A stretch of DNA of 64,000 bases from G965218495 sp965218495 (GCA_965218495.1 OZ244626.1:1426001-1490000), one strand, 5' to 3'; shown: positions 43,932 to 54,518, counted from the stretch's first letter. The notes: generated by a model from the letters alone, not told the origin. Program-made: numbers and translations.

Positions 43932-45923
43932 GTGATCCAGCTGCACGGGATTTCCGTAGTACTCGGCGGCCAGCCTGTCTTGGACAACCTCTCTTGGACC
44001 ATTAAACCAAGACGCCGCATTGGCCTAGTCGGCGCAAACGGAGCGGGCAAAACCACACTCTTGCGCCTGCTCTCCGGGCAGCTCGAAGCCGACGAGGGGA
44101 AGATCGCGGGCGCCGGCATTACTGGCTACCTGACCCAGGATGCGCAGGAGCATGCCTCGGAGCGGACCGTGATAGAAGAGGCCCTGACCGCATTCAAAGA
44201 GTTGGATACGCTTCTCGAAAAAGAGGCAGCACTCACGCGCGAGCTTGAAGCATTTGCTGATCCGCCAGCCAGACTGCTAAGTGCGCTCGACCACATACAC
44301 ATCGCGTTGTCTGTTCACGACGCGCACATGGTGCATCCTCGCACGGAGGCCGTACTCCTCGGGCTCGGGTTTGAAACGTCAGACTTTGATCGCCCACTCG
44401 ATGCCCTCTCCGGGGGATACCGCATGCGCGTGGTCTTGGCGCAGATTTTGCTGCGTAAGCCGGATGTACTGCTTCTTGATGAACCCACCAACCACCTCGA
44501 TATCGTCAGCATCGACTGGCTGGAGAATTACCTAAGAGCGTACTCCGGAACGGTAGTACTTGTCTCGCATGACCGCTACTTCCTAAATCGCATGGTCACT
44601 TCTATTGCACATCTGCGCAGGGGTAAGATCACCGAGTACGCCGGTAACTACGACTACTTTCTGGCCGAACGCGCCAGGCGACGCGTACTGGAACTGGCGG
44701 CCTACAACAACCAGCAACGCGAAATCGCGCAGGCTGAGCGATTCATTGAGCGCTTTCGTTACAAGAACACCAAAGCGCGACAGGTACAAAGCCGCATCAA
44801 GCACCTGGAAAAGATAGAACGGCTCCATCCACCGGACTCGGAAGAGGCGCAGATCAGGTTCCGGTTTCCCGTGCCGCGCCAGCCGGGGCGAATCGTGATG
44901 GACATCTCAAGCTTCTCCAAACGCTACCACACGCCCGAGGGTACTATGATTGCAGTGCTTGAGAATGCCGGGCCCATCAGAATAGAGCGAGGGGACAAGA
45001 TCGCACTGATCGGCAAAAATGGTGCGGGAAAGTCTACGCTTGCCCGCATCCTAAACGGCACGGAAGAATTTGAAGGCACACGCACGGTCGGTTACAACGT
45101 AGACGCCGGATTTTTTGCACAGCACCAGGCGGAAACACTTTCTATACACCATACCGTGCTGCAGTCACTGAAAGAAGTGGCCTGCCGCCACTCCGAAGGG
45201 CAGCTTAGGACACTCCTCGGCGCCTTCCTCCTTTCGGGCGACGACGTGTTCAAGCTGGTTCAGGTGCTTTCTGGAGGCGAAAAGAGCCGCCTCGCTCTGG
45301 CGCGTACATTGGTATTAGGCACCAACTTTCTAATTCTGGATGAGCCGACCAACCACCTCGATATCCAGTCCATACAGGTGCTGGTCGAAGCCTTGAAGCA
45401 GTACAAGGGCTCGTTTGTGGTCGTAAGTCACGACCGGCACTTCCTGGACCAGGTCGCAAACACCGTGTGGCATGTCCAAGCCGGCGGGGTCCGCATTTAC
45501 AGCGGGACTTATTCCGCATACAAGTGGCACCTTACCTACGGCACTGGTAGCCAGGACCAGCGTCCAGATACAGCTACCGGGCCCGCGAAACAGGCTCCCA
45601 AGAAGAAAAGTGCGCGCTCCGGTGGTCCCAAGACCAGGGAACAGAAGCGTCGCGAAGCAGAAGCACGCAACCACGCATTCCGCGCAGGGCAAGCAAGCAC
45701 AGAAGAACTCTCTTCGAGGCAGCTCCAAGCGCAGGTTGCCTGCACCGAGGACGCCATCAAGGTGCTTGAGGAGCGCCGCGCAGTCATTGAAGCGCTCCTT
45801 TGCGACACGGCCCTCTACAGTAGTCCCGATCGGGTGGCGGAGGCCAGTGCCGAGTATGCCAAGGTGCAGGCCGAACTGGAAGCACTGTATGCACGCTGGG
45901 AAACTCTTGCGGTAAAGGCATGA
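43932..45923 (+). CDS. ABC-F family ATPase (Uup/EttA-like, ribosome-associated)
   Basis: 663 residues, two ABC domains in tandem and no membrane segments, the ABC-F pattern. Domain 1: Walker A GANGAGKTTLLRLLSG, signature DALSGGYRMRVVLAQ, Walker B VLLLDEPTNHLDI. The inter-domain linker is helical (ERARRRVLELAAYNNQQREI). Domain 2: Walker A GKNGAGKSTLARIL, signature LSGGEKSRLALART, Walker B LILDEPTNHLDIQS. A Lys/Ala/Glu-rich C-terminal coiled coil follows, as in Uup. ABC-F proteins act on the ribosome in translation or antibiotic protection. GTG start at 43932. Its stop overlaps the next ATG (ATGA). Confidence 0.9.
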   Translation: MIQLHGISVVLGGQPVLDNLSWTIKPRRRIGLVGANGAGKTTLLRLLSGQLEADEGKIAGAGITGYLTQDAQEHASERTVIEEALTAFKELDTLLEKEAALTRELEAFADPPARLLSALDHIHIALSVHDAHMVHPRTEAVLLGLGFETSDFDRPLDALSGGYRMRVVLAQILLRKPDVLLLDEPTNHLDIVSIDWLENYLRAYSGTVVLVSHDRYFLNRMVTSIAHLRRGKITEYAGNYDYFLAERARRRVLELAAYNNQQREIAQAERFIERFRYKNTKARQVQSRIKHLEKIERLHPPDSEEAQIRFRFPVPRQPGRIVMDISSFSKRYHTPEGTMIAVLENAGPIRIERGDKIALIGKNGAGKSTLARILNGTEEFEGTRTVGYNVDAGFFAQHQAETLSIHHTVLQSLKEVACRHSEGQLRTLLGAFLLSGDDVFKLVQVLSGGEKSRLALARTLVLGTNFLILDEPTNHLDIQSIQVLVEALKQYKGSFVVVSHDRHFLDQVANTVWHVQAGGVRIYSGTYSAYKWHLTYGTGSQDQRPDTATGPAKQAPKKKSARSGGPKTREQKRREAEARNHAFRAGQASTEELSSRQLQAQVACTEDAIKVLEERRAVIEALLCDTALYSSPDRVAEASAEYAKVQAELEALYARWETLAVKA

Positions 45924-47119
45924 ACACTTCGCTAGCGTCCAGGCGTGCCACGCTTGCACTAGCGCTTTCACTATGTGCGAGCGCTGCAGCATCTCAGATT
46001 GAACAGCTTCCACATCCCGACACGACATCCGGCAACTTTTTTGGGGCGGCGGTCTCCATTGACGGCTCTCGAGCGTTGGTCGGCGCCAGCGGCGAAAACA
46101 GCTGCCTAAGGGACGGAGGCGCGGCTTACGTATTTGAGCAGAATGAACACACCCGGCGCTGGAGCCGCGTGGCGCGTTTGGTCGCATCGGACTGCGACGA
46201 GCGGCGGTTTTTTGGACGGTCCGTAGCGCTAAGCGGTGAGCGTGCGCTCGTAGCATCCACCAATGAGGAAGGCATGCGCAGCGACCCGGATGTCGCCTAC
46301 GTATTTGAACGCGACACATCCGGCACCTGGCTCCAAACAGCTACGCTTTCTACGGGATATGACTATCTGGATGGTGCTACAGGCACGGTTGTGGCGCTGG
46401 AAGATGATCAAGCGCTCCTCACAACCTGGGGCGACACGTCGCATGGCCATTATGGCGGGGCTACCTACGTCTTTCGCTACGATGCGTCTTCGAAGCGCTG
46501 GAGCGATGTGATACGCCTGAGCGGCAGCGGCGGTATCAACCATGGCATATTTGGCGGTGACGCGTCAATCAGTGGTAACAAACTGGTGGTGCCTAGCTCA
46601 CGCTATCTGGAAAACAGACCGGGCTCTGTATACATCTTTGAGCGCAGCCCCAACGGGGACTGGAATCAGACTACGCGCATTGACAGGATCGATGACTTCT
46701 TTATTGCCGTTGATGTCGATGAAGACCGTCTCCTGGTCGGCGAAAGTCGCGCTGGTAGCAACAACTCCGGGGGCGCCGTACTCTTCTCGAGAGATTCTGT
46801 AGGGGTGTGGCAACCGTCCGCTGAGCTTAGGCCCCCAACCCCATTCCAGCACGGAGCATTTGGGTCCGAGGTTGCGCTGTCAGGGGATCGGGCGCTGGTC
46901 GTAGGATATGATGAGCAACTCAGGCTCGACATTAACATCCACCGGGTCGTATATGTATACGCGCATGACTGGATCTCTGGCAGCTGGGGATACCAGGGCA
47001 TCATTGACATTGGTCGCGTGGCCTTTGGATCGGCGATAGACCTGGATGGCCATCTTGCACTTATCGGTGCGGCCTCCGAAGACGCCCCCGGCGCCGCCTA
47101 TATCGTGCAGATCCCGTAG
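45920..47119 (+). CDS. Secreted FG-GAP repeat protein
   Basis: 399 residues. Signal peptide ATLALALSLCASAAAS, then about seven FG-GAP-like repeats of the form FFGAAVSIDGSRALVGA, FFGRSVALSGERALVAS, FGSEVALSGDRALVVGY and FGSAIDLDGHLALIGA, spaced by segments ending in AYVFE or VYIFER. Such repeats build a beta-propeller like that of integrin alpha chains. No sorting domain is seen at the C-terminus (it ends AAYIVQIP). The start ATG overlaps the ABC-F stop, an unexpected coupling between a cytosolic and a secreted protein. Confidence 0.85.
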   Translation: MNTSLASRRATLALALSLCASAAASQIEQLPHPDTTSGNFFGAAVSIDGSRALVGASGENSCLRDGGAAYVFEQNEHTRRWSRVARLVASDCDERRFFGRSVALSGERALVASTNEEGMRSDPDVAYVFERDTSGTWLQTATLSTGYDYLDGATGTVVALEDDQALLTTWGDTSHGHYGGATYVFRYDASSKRWSDVIRLSGSGGINHGIFGGDASISGNKLVVPSSRYLENRPGSVYIFERSPNGDWNQTTRIDRIDDFFIAVDVDEDRLLVGESRAGSNNSGGAVLFSRDSVGVWQPSAELRPPTPFQHGAFGSEVALSGDRALVVGYDEQLRLDINIHRVVYVYAHDWISGSWGYQGIIDIGRVAFGSAIDLDGHLALIGAASEDAPGAAYIVQIP

Positions 47120-47147
47120 CCAGCCCCCCCCTTACTCCCCTACGGCC

Positions 47148-47756
47148 ATGTCCTCACTCGAAATAATCGAGGCCGCCGGCACTATCACGGGTATCATCTG
47201 CGTTTGGCTATTCATACGCCAGAACATCTGGGCCTGGCCCGTGGCCGTGGTGAGTGCCGCCCTTTTTTGCGTAGTGTTTCTGGACGCCGGGCTGTATTCA
47301 AATATGGGCCTGCAGGGTTTCTACATCGGCCTCGCGTTTTATGGTTGGCACCAGTGGCGCCGTGGTGGCCCGGAGCAAGCCGGCGTCAAGGTTCAGCATC
47401 TCACCCGCCGCCAAGGCGCTGTACTCGGTATGCTGGTGCTGTTGACCACGACCACTCTAGTAGCCATGCTGGTCTTCATCACGCGCGGCACGCCAATCAC
47501 GCCGGAAACGATGGCAGCCTTCATTGCCTCGGAACACGCACGTTCCCTGGATGCCCTTGCAACCGCCATGAGTCTCGCAGGCACTTGGATGCAGGCCAAA
47601 AAGATCCTTGAAAACTGGCTGCTATGGATCGTGACCGACATCATCCTGGCGGGCGTATTCTTCAGTCAGGGCCTTTACTTCACGACTGCGCTGTATCTGC
47701 TCTACCTTGTCATGGCGTCCCTGGGTTACCGGGCGTGGCGCAAGGATCTGTGCTAA
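47148..47756 (+). CDS. pnuC: Nicotinamide mononucleotide/riboside transporter, PnuC family
   Basis: 202 residues from ATG 47148. Multiple membrane helices with family motifs: GIICVWLFIRQNIWAWPVAV, the GLYSNMGLQGFYIGLAFYGW segment that lines the substrate path in PnuC, and NWLLWIVTDIILAGVFFSQG near the C-terminus. PnuC takes up nicotinamide riboside for NAD salvage; no nadR is nearby. The stop overlaps the DUF1501 stop convergently by 4 bp. The 34 codons open upstream of this ATG lie over the end of the FG-GAP gene and are not used. Confidence 0.92.
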   Translation: MSSLEIIEAAGTITGIICVWLFIRQNIWAWPVAVVSAALFCVVFLDAGLYSNMGLQGFYIGLAFYGWHQWRRGGPEQAGVKVQHLTRRQGAVLGMLVLLTTTTLVAMLVFITRGTPITPETMAAFIASEHARSLDALATAMSLAGTWMQAKKILENWLLWIVTDIILAGVFFSQGLYFTTALYLLYLVMASLGYRAWRKDLC

Positions 47757-49398
47757 CGCACCACCGTCATCTGGCGCGCAATCACGCCGCTGGGCGTGCG
47801 GAGCCGGTAAAGATAGACCCCACTCGCCAATCTCGCGCCGTCAAAGGCGACAGCGTAGGACCCGGCGGGTTGCACCGCGTCGGCCAACGTATGCATATGC
47901 CGTCCGGCAGCATCAAACACATCCAGGCGCACGGGCCCGTCTTCACGCAGCGTGTACGGGATCGTGGTGGACGGGTTGAACGGGTTTGGATAGTTCTGAT
48001 GTAAGGCAAAAGCCTTGGGTAACACATGCCGCTCACGACTCGTCACCAGTACCCCTGAAGAGTCACGCACGAGCGCCAGCGGCTCATAGTAATGACCCAG
48101 GACCGCCGAACTGGCGTCCCCGCTGAATCTGAACCAGTGCTGGAGCACCGTGGAGTAGACCGCCTTGATGTCTGTATGATACTTGAGGTTACCATTGCGG
48201 TCGAGGTCCGTCAGTGAAGGGGCATCTCCAAACAGTCCCCCGTTGGTGCTTGTACCAAAGAGAAACAGCGGTGCCGCCGTGCCATGGTCGGTTCCCTCGG
48301 ATCCATTCTGCTCGACGCGACGCCCGAACTCGGAGAACGTCATAACGAGGACACCTTTTTCGCGGCCTCCGGCCCTTATATCCTCCAGAAATGCTACGAC
48401 GGCATCTGAAAGGCGCTTGAGCAGTGCGGCATGAGCACCATAGACCGCGCCCTGCGACCCATGCGTGTCGAATCCCCCAATGCCAACATGGTAGATGTGC
48501 GACCCGAGTTGCCCTTTGATCAGGCGAGCAACGATGGCGAGGCTCTCCGCCAGGTAGCTCTGCCCGGGGTAGCTCGCGTCATTGCGCCCCTGACTGGAAG
48601 CATCCTGGATGGCGACCCCGTAGCGAAACGTATCATTGGCCACCCGCCTGGCATAGGTCATCTCGTCGCCGTACGGAGTTGGCGGCACGGCCTGTTCATC
48701 ATAGTACTTGCCTTCGCGAGCCAACCGCCGAAACAGCGCTGGATTCGTGACGGCGATGCCCATGTCGCGCTGGCTTCCGGCAAGCAGCAGCGATCCAACG
48801 CCCCCAATCTGAACTGCCAGCGGGTAATTTGTAGGCTTCGAGTCGAAGGCAGGGTACGTAAATTCCAGTTGCCGGCCGGTCCAGCCGGTATCCAGGTACG
48901 TGTTGGAACCCGATCCCGACAGCCAAACGTCAGTTGACCTGAAGTGCGATAGGCTGGCATCGGCGTAGCCCACACCCTGCAAGATGGCCATCTCACCCTC
49001 ATCAAACAGGTTGCGGAGAGGAGCCATGGCAGGATGAATCCCCAGTTGTGAAGTTAGCGGCAACGCCACATGTTTGGGAATGGCCAGCGACGGCCGCGCA
49101 TTGAAATAGCGATCGTCCTCCGTCGGGATAATCGTATTCAGCCCATCGTTGCCTCCAAGGAGTTGAATCAGCACCAGGACCCGGTCTGACGACGACAGTC
49201 TCTCAGCTGCTCCAGAAAGGACGAGCGCCCCAGTGCCTGCACAGACGTTCCACCCACCATCACGCTAGCGCCGGCCGCCAGCCCGAGCCCGGCAAGAAAG
49301 TCCCGGCGCGTCCACCGCCGGTGGTCTTCCGGGTGCGCGCAGCCATGCGCCAGGCAGCTTCCGAATCGGGCCTTGCCGGGGTGAATGAGTTTGGCCAT
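47753..49398 (-). pseudogene. DUF1501 secreted protein, one frameshift
   Basis: The N-terminal frame from ATG 49398 has a twin-arginine signal (RRWTRRDFLAGLGLAAGASV). Near 49190 the reading leaves this frame (it would stop at 49168) and continues in another with RLSSSDRVLVLIQLLGGNDG, the characteristic DUF1501 start of the sulfatase-like domain, then FRSTDVWLSGSG, GGFDTHGSQGAVYGAHAALL and MTFSEFGRRVEQNGSEGTDH. The end is a type A sorting domain (LHQNYPNPFNPSTTIPY). A single indel breaks an otherwise well-preserved gene. It follows DUF1800, its usual partner, with 4 bp spacing. Function of the family is not established. Confidence 0.8.
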
Positions 49399-49402
49399 TG
49401 AG

Positions 49403-51013
49403 CTACGCCAGCTGATGTTCGGGCAGATGGACAAGAAACTGCACGTACTTGGTGACATCCCAGGCTATCCCCTCCCGCTCAAGTCTCCACTCATACCATG
49501 GCATGCCGCGCAGAAAAATCTTGGCCAAATCTAACACATGCTGCGGGCCATTTCTGATCTCGTCGGGAATGGGATACGTCTGCAGGTCGCCGGAAAACTC
49601 TGCCGGCGCATCCAGCACCAGGGTGTCAAGTGGAATGGACAAGAAGTGTGCGGCCAGCGCCTCCGGCACCTTGAACGCGGCCAGTGGGTCCGCACTGTCA
49701 ACGAGATCCCTCGCTAGGCCAACCAGATTCAGCTTGTACTGAAAAGCATTGGCCAGCATGTAGTCTATCCCTTCCCAACGAGCCAGGAGCGTTGAGGAAG
49801 ACACCCAGCTCCGGTACGCGGGCCACCCTGCCACGTTTGGTGGATTCAAGAGGCGCTAGGCGACGGCATCCATCTCCCGCCGGAGACGTCGCAGACCGCC
49901 AGATGGGGCGCATCCGTCGTGGCGTCCGCCAGGAAACCTACATAGAATGCTACAGGGCTTTTCACCTTTGCACCGGCAGTCTCTGCTGCGTAGAAGTGCT
50001 CACTAGACAGTAGCGCCTCAACTACGGGCGCGATCTCAAAGTTGGAGTCCTGAAAGACATCAGCGAGCGCCGACACCATGTCCGAGCGCGGCGTGGCATA
50101 CACGAATTCTGTGTATAGCTTGGCTGCCATAAGCTCGGCGATCTGGCGCCCGCGCTCCTGAAAGATTGTCTCGTGTGCACCGCCGAAGTTGAAGTTCCCT
50201 TTTTGCCCGAAGAGTTCCTTTTCGCCGTGATCTGTTCTACCCCAGGACAGGTAGGCAGTGAAGTCGGCATAGTCGACCCGGTAGCCCGTCAGGCAACGCG
50301 AAAGCTCGACGATGTCCTGTTGGGTGTAGTTCGGCTGGCCCGCACGATCGTATTGCCCCATCGTGAAGAGCTCCAGGAGCTCGCGGGATAGTTTTCGTTC
50401 GGCTCCTGCCGCGTGCTTAGGCGCCCGTCAAGATATATCAGCATCGCCGGATTGACGCCCACCCGAATGACAAAATCCTTGAAGTTGCCTAGGGCGTTGA
50501 CGCGCAGCATTGTCAGGTAGTCCAGCGCCAGGATCGCAAACAAAAAGTTGTCGCGCCCCGTAGCGAAATGGTCATGCCAAAAGAGCGTGAGCTTTTCGCG
50601 CAATCCGCCTCGCAGCAACGATTTTATCCACGAAGTCACCAGCTCCCTAAACCACGGGAACTGGTTGTTCGCATAGTCTTGCCGCTCAGCCTCCGTGCCT
50701 CTCCATGGGGGTACATCTGAGCCCAGGAAGGTGGATCTGGAGGAAGTTGTGCGACCGCTTCCCGAACCAAGCGCTTGGCAGCATCAGCGGGACGCATGCC
50801 GACGTAGGATGCGCGTAGTGCAGCGTGACCGCCAAACCCTGTAAGACGCAAGAGGTGCGAGGCCTCCGCGCGCGACAGCGCGGTGCTGCGCACAGCCATG
50901 CCGGCCGATGTGGCTAGCGGCGGCGGCCAGTCCCTTGCGGATTCCGGCGTTCGTACGCCCCGCTTTTTGCATAGCCTTTGGTACCGCGCAGGCAGCTCGT
51001 ATATCGGACCCAT
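49403..51013 (-). pseudogene. DUF1800 family protein, at least three frameshifts
   Basis: Four overlapping reading segments in successive frames together give one DUF1800 protein. They are SRAEASHLLRLTGFGGHAAL (51013-50690), TLFWHDHFATGRDNFLFAI (to about 50390), QDIVELSRCLTGYRVDYADF with NFGGAHETIFQERGRQIAEL (to 49850), and NPPNVAGWPAYRSWVSSSTL to the stop at 49403. Frames change near 50690, 50390 and 49850. Every signature block is present, so the decay is recent, or the indels come from the assembly. DUF1800 and DUF1501 proteins are regularly encoded side by side; both are broken here. Confidence 0.8.
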
Positions 51014-51080
51014 GACGTGAGGTAGGCAACCCTGTCTGCCGATGAGTATTATACGGTTTTTCAGCAACCCTCAGAGCACT

Positions 51081-52058
51081 ATGGAGTTCGTCCGACTTGG
51101 CCAGACTGGACTGGAGGTTTCACGGTTGTGCTTGGGCTGCATGTCGTTTGGCGACCCCGCCTGGCAGCCGTGGATCCTGGACGAAGAGGCTTCGCAGCCG
51201 TTTTTTCGCCGCGCAATTGAGCTCGGCATCAACTTCTTTGACACCGCCGACATCTACTCTCTCGGTGTGAGCGAGGAAATCACGGGCCGCGCACTGAAAC
51301 GCTATGGCATCGCCCATGAGATCGTCTTGGCCTCTAAGGTATTCTTTACGCTTCAAGAAGGGCCTAACCGGGGCGGGCTTTCGCGCAAGACCATCGTCCA
51401 GTCCTGCGAAGACAGTCTCCGCAGACTGGGCGTAGAAACAATCGACCTCTACCAGATTCACCGATACGACCCCGCGGTACCCATAGAGGAGACGCTGGCA
51501 GCCCTGGACCTTTTGGTTCGCCAAGGCAAGGTCCGCTACATCGGCGCCAGTTCCATGTACGCTTGGCAGCTGGCCCGCATGCTTGGCGCGTCCGCGCTGC
51601 ACGGCTGGGCACGATTCGTATCGATGCAGAACCACTACAACCTGCTCTATCGGGAGGAGGAGCGGGAGATGATTCCGTTATGCCAAGCAGAAGGCCTTGG
51701 CATCCTTCCGTGGTCCCCGTTGGCGCGTGGCCTGTTGGCCCGAGCCGAAACCATCAAGGACCCGCCAGCCACCGCGCGTGCCAAAAGCGATGAGCTCATG
51801 CATGCCCGCTACACGCACGAGGCGGACGGCGCCGTAGTGCGGGCGCTGCAGGCGGTGTCCAGATCCCTGGGGCTTGCGCCCGCGCAGGTTGCGCTGGCAT
51901 GGCTACTCTGCAAGCCAGCTGTGACCGCTCCTATTGTGGGCGTGTCCAAGCTGGCACACCTGGAGGATGCCGTGGGGGCACTGGATGTGGCGCTTAGCGA
52001 CGACGATGTGGCGGCGCTTGAGGCGCCTTATGTGCCACATCGCGTCATCGGGCACTAA
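51081..52058 (+). CDS. Aldo/keto reductase
   Basis: 325 residues beginning MEFVRLGQTGLEVSRLCLGC. Active-site pattern: Asp/Tyr in FFDTADIYSLGVSEEITGRA, Lys in EIVLASKVFF and His in DLYQIHRYD. The NADPH site at the C-terminus is AWLLCKPAVTAPIVGVSKL. It belongs to the group of large aldo/keto reductases (Tas/YajO-like); substrate unknown. ATG 51081 was chosen over the in-frame upstream ATG at 51042, which would add 13 unlike residues. Divergent from DUF1800; overlaps recA by 4 bp at the 3' end. Confidence 0.92.
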   Translation: MEFVRLGQTGLEVSRLCLGCMSFGDPAWQPWILDEEASQPFFRRAIELGINFFDTADIYSLGVSEEITGRALKRYGIAHEIVLASKVFFTLQEGPNRGGLSRKTIVQSCEDSLRRLGVETIDLYQIHRYDPAVPIEETLAALDLLVRQGKVRYIGASSMYAWQLARMLGASALHGWARFVSMQNHYNLLYREEEREMIPLCQAEGLGILPWSPLARGLLARAETIKDPPATARAKSDELMHARYTHEADGAVVRALQAVSRSLGLAPAQVALAWLLCKPAVTAPIVGVSKLAHLEDAVGALDVALSDDDVAALEAPYVPHRVIGH

Positions 52059-53122
52059 AAGTCCGGCATTTCGGCTGCGTGCGTACCATTTTGGCTTAAG
52101 TCCGCACCCATTGGGTCGGAAAGGCCCAGCGCCTGCCGGACCCTTGCCTTGATCTGATCGTGATGATTCCTGTTTTCGCCGAGCCACTGCTTGGCGACTT
52201 CGCGGCCTTGACCGATCCTGCTGTCCCCGTAGCTATACCAGGACCCACTCTTGATCAATACGTTGTGCTGAACCCCCAAGTCAACCAATTCACCAAGTGA
52301 GGACACACCTTCACCATAGATGATGTCAAACTCCGCAAACCTAAATGGCGGCGCCACTTTGTTTTTGACCACCTTCACACGCGTGCGGTTGCCGACCACA
52401 TCAGTGCCATCCTTCACTGCCCCAATACGGCGAATATCCAGGCGCACAGAGCTATAGAACTTCAGGGCACGCCCACCGGGCGTGGTTTCGGGGTTGCCGA
52501 ACATTACGCCAATCTTTTCCCGGAGCTGGTTGATGAAGACCAGTACCGTGTTGGAGCGGCTGATGACACCCGTCAGCTTCCGTAGCGCTTGGCTCATCAG
52601 TCGGGCCTGCAGGCCAACGTGGCTGTCGCCCATGTCGCCCTCGATCTCGGCGCGTGGCACCAGCGCAGCCACCGAGTCAACCACGATGATGTCCAATGCC
52701 GCGCTGCGAACCAGCATTTCGCAAATGTTCAATGCCTGCTCGCCCGTATCAGGCTGCGACATCAGCAGCGGATCAATGTCTACGCCCAGCTGTTCCGCAT
52801 AGATCGGATCAAAGGCATGCTCCGCGTCAATGTATGCGCCAATGCCGCCAAGCTTTTGGGCTTCGGCCAGGCAGTGCGTGGCCAGCGTCGTCTTACCAGA
52901 GGACTCCGGGCCAAAGATCTCCACGATGCGGCCCCGCGGGATACCTCCCACGCCCAAGGCAGCGTCCAGTGCCAACGACCCCGTAGGGATGACTTCCGCC
53001 TTGACGGGCGGTGCATCCCCCATCCGCATGATGGAACCCTTGCCGTGCTGCTTATGGATCTGGCGCAGGGCTAGGTCCAGTGCCCGCTGCCGTGCTTCCT
53101 TGTTGTTATTCATGGCATTCAT
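52055..53122 (-). CDS. recA: Recombinase RecA
   Basis: 355 residues. Walker A GPESSGKTTLA at 71-81, Walker B IIVVDSVAALVPRAEIEGDM, the L1/L2 loop regions (LMSQALRKL; INQLREKIGVMFGNPETTPG) and the conserved C-terminal domain with SGSWYSYGDSRIGQGRE. The very C-terminus is short (AAEMPDF) with fewer acidic residues than the enteric protein. RecA forms filaments on single-stranded DNA for homologous recombination and induces the SOS response. It lies downstream of cinA on the same strand with a gap of 172 bp. No clear LexA box was recognised upstream. Confidence 0.97.
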   Translation of the reverse strand: MNAMNNNKEARQRALDLALRQIHKQHGKGSIMRMGDAPPVKAEVIPTGSLALDAALGVGGIPRGRIVEIFGPESSGKTTLATHCLAEAQKLGGIGAYIDAEHAFDPIYAEQLGVDIDPLLMSQPDTGEQALNICEMLVRSAALDIIVVDSVAALVPRAEIEGDMGDSHVGLQARLMSQALRKLTGVISRSNTVLVFINQLREKIGVMFGNPETTPGGRALKFYSSVRLDIRRIGAVKDGTDVVGNRTRVKVVKNKVAPPFRFAEFDIIYGEGVSSLGELVDLGVQHNVLIKSGSWYSYGDSRIGQGREVAKQWLGENRNHHDQIKARVRQALGLSDPMGADLSQNGTHAAEMPDF

Positions 53123-53294
53123 TCAGCTAATTATGAGCGACTGCGTCAAACTACCCACATTCACTGACAGCAGTATGTCAGTCTATGCGACGAGTCTGAA
53201 AGTATTCTTGCCGCACCGGCATTTCGTGGCCGGGGCATCCTTGCGGTGGACCAGCGTGCCGTACGCGTCGTGGATGCTCACAGGTCACCGTGGT

Positions 53295-54518
53295 CTACAG
53301 GTTGGACAGCTTGCGCCTTGCCACATCCAGAGCGAGGACGGCACTCTGCACCTTGTTGCGCCTCCGGTGTTTCCCCAACCTGACAAGTCTTGCCTCGGCC
53401 CCGTCCAAGTCTGCATAGCCGATCCATACTGTACCTACCGGCTTCCTTTCCGTGCCGCCGGCGGGCCCTGCCACACCAGTAATCGACAGACCGACATCCG
53501 CACCCAGCTTTTCGCGAACCCCATGTGCCATCTCCACGGCTACTGCTTTGCTTACCGCTCCTTCACGCTCTAGCGATTCGGCCTGCACCCCGAGCACGCG
53601 CCGCTTGATGGCATTGGAATACGCGATGACACCGCCGTTGACGTAGTCGGATGAGCCCGGCACGTTGGTAAGCATATCCAGTACCAGACCGCCGGTACAG
53701 CTCTCCGCCACTGCGATGGTGTAACCCCTCTCCTTGAGCACCTTGCCAAGCGTGGCTTCCAGCGTGTCAGAGCCTTTTCCAAACACGCAGGCACCAATCC
53801 GCGTGCGAACTAGCACCTCCAGCACGTCAAGGTTTTTGTCAGCATGCACACCGGAGGAGGTCAGACGCAGCCGCACCTGCCCTGGGCGAGGCAAAAAGGC
53901 GATGCTGTACTTCTCAGTCAAATCGGCCAGGTTTGTCGCCAGAGCAGACTCGGGCTCGCCGGCAGTACACAGGGTCCGGTGCACCTCGGGGTGCTCTAAT
54001 CCCCGCGTGGCGATACGCGGCTCGATGGATTCGACGAAGATAGCTTTCATCTCATCCGGCACGCCCGGCACTGCAAACAGCATGCGGGACCGGGCGTCTT
54101 CGTACAGAAGGCCGGGTGCGGTTCCCGCCGGATTGCCAAGCGGCACAAAGCCTTGCGGGATCATTGCCATGCGCATGCATGCTGCAGGCATCTCCCGCCC
54201 CCGCTTGGCATAGCTCTCCTTGAGCCGATTCAGCAGTGCGCTGTCGTGCTCAAGGCCACGACGGAAGAATCTGGCCAAGGCCTCGCGCGTGAGATCGTCC
54301 GGTGTCGGACCCAGCCCACCTGCGATGATGAACAAGTCACTCTCAGGCCATTCCTGAGTGAGTGCCTGCCGTATGTCTTTGTCCCGGTCGCCAACGGTGA
54401 CCATCTTGCGCACGCGTACACCCAGCCAGCGCAGCCGCTGGGCAAGCCATACGGCGTTTGTGTCAACGACCTGTCCGATCAGTAGCTCCTCCCCGACGGT
54501 CATGATAGTAACCGTCAT
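53295..54518 (-). CDS. cinA: CinA family protein (competence/damage-inducible; NMN amidohydrolase)
   Basis: 407 residues from ATG 54518. The N-terminal molybdopterin-binding-like domain has TVGEELLIGQVVDTNAVWLA and IIAGGLGPTPDDLTREALA; the C-terminal PncC domain has IAVAESCTGGLVLDMLTNVP and GLSITGVAGPAGGTERKPVG. The C-terminal domain deamidates nicotinamide mononucleotide; the N-terminal domain acts as an ADP-ribose pyrophosphatase in studied members. The start overlaps the pyrE stop (ATGA), so pgsA-pyrE-cinA is a tightly coupled operon. It sits next to recA, as in many bacteria. Confidence 0.94.
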   Translation of the reverse strand: MTVTIMTVGEELLIGQVVDTNAVWLAQRLRWLGVRVRKMVTVGDRDKDIRQALTQEWPESDLFIIAGGLGPTPDDLTREALARFFRRGLEHDSALLNRLKESYAKRGREMPAACMRMAMIPQGFVPLGNPAGTAPGLLYEDARSRMLFAVPGVPDEMKAIFVESIEPRIATRGLEHPEVHRTLCTAGEPESALATNLADLTEKYSIAFLPRPGQVRLRLTSSGVHADKNLDVLEVLVRTRIGACVFGKGSDTLEATLGKVLKERGYTIAVAESCTGGLVLDMLTNVPGSSDYVNGGVIAYSNAIKRRVLGVQAESLEREGAVSKAVAVEMAHGVREKLGADVGLSITGVAGPAGGTERKPVGTVWIGYADLDGAEARLVRLGKHRRRNKVQSAVLALDVARRKLSNL

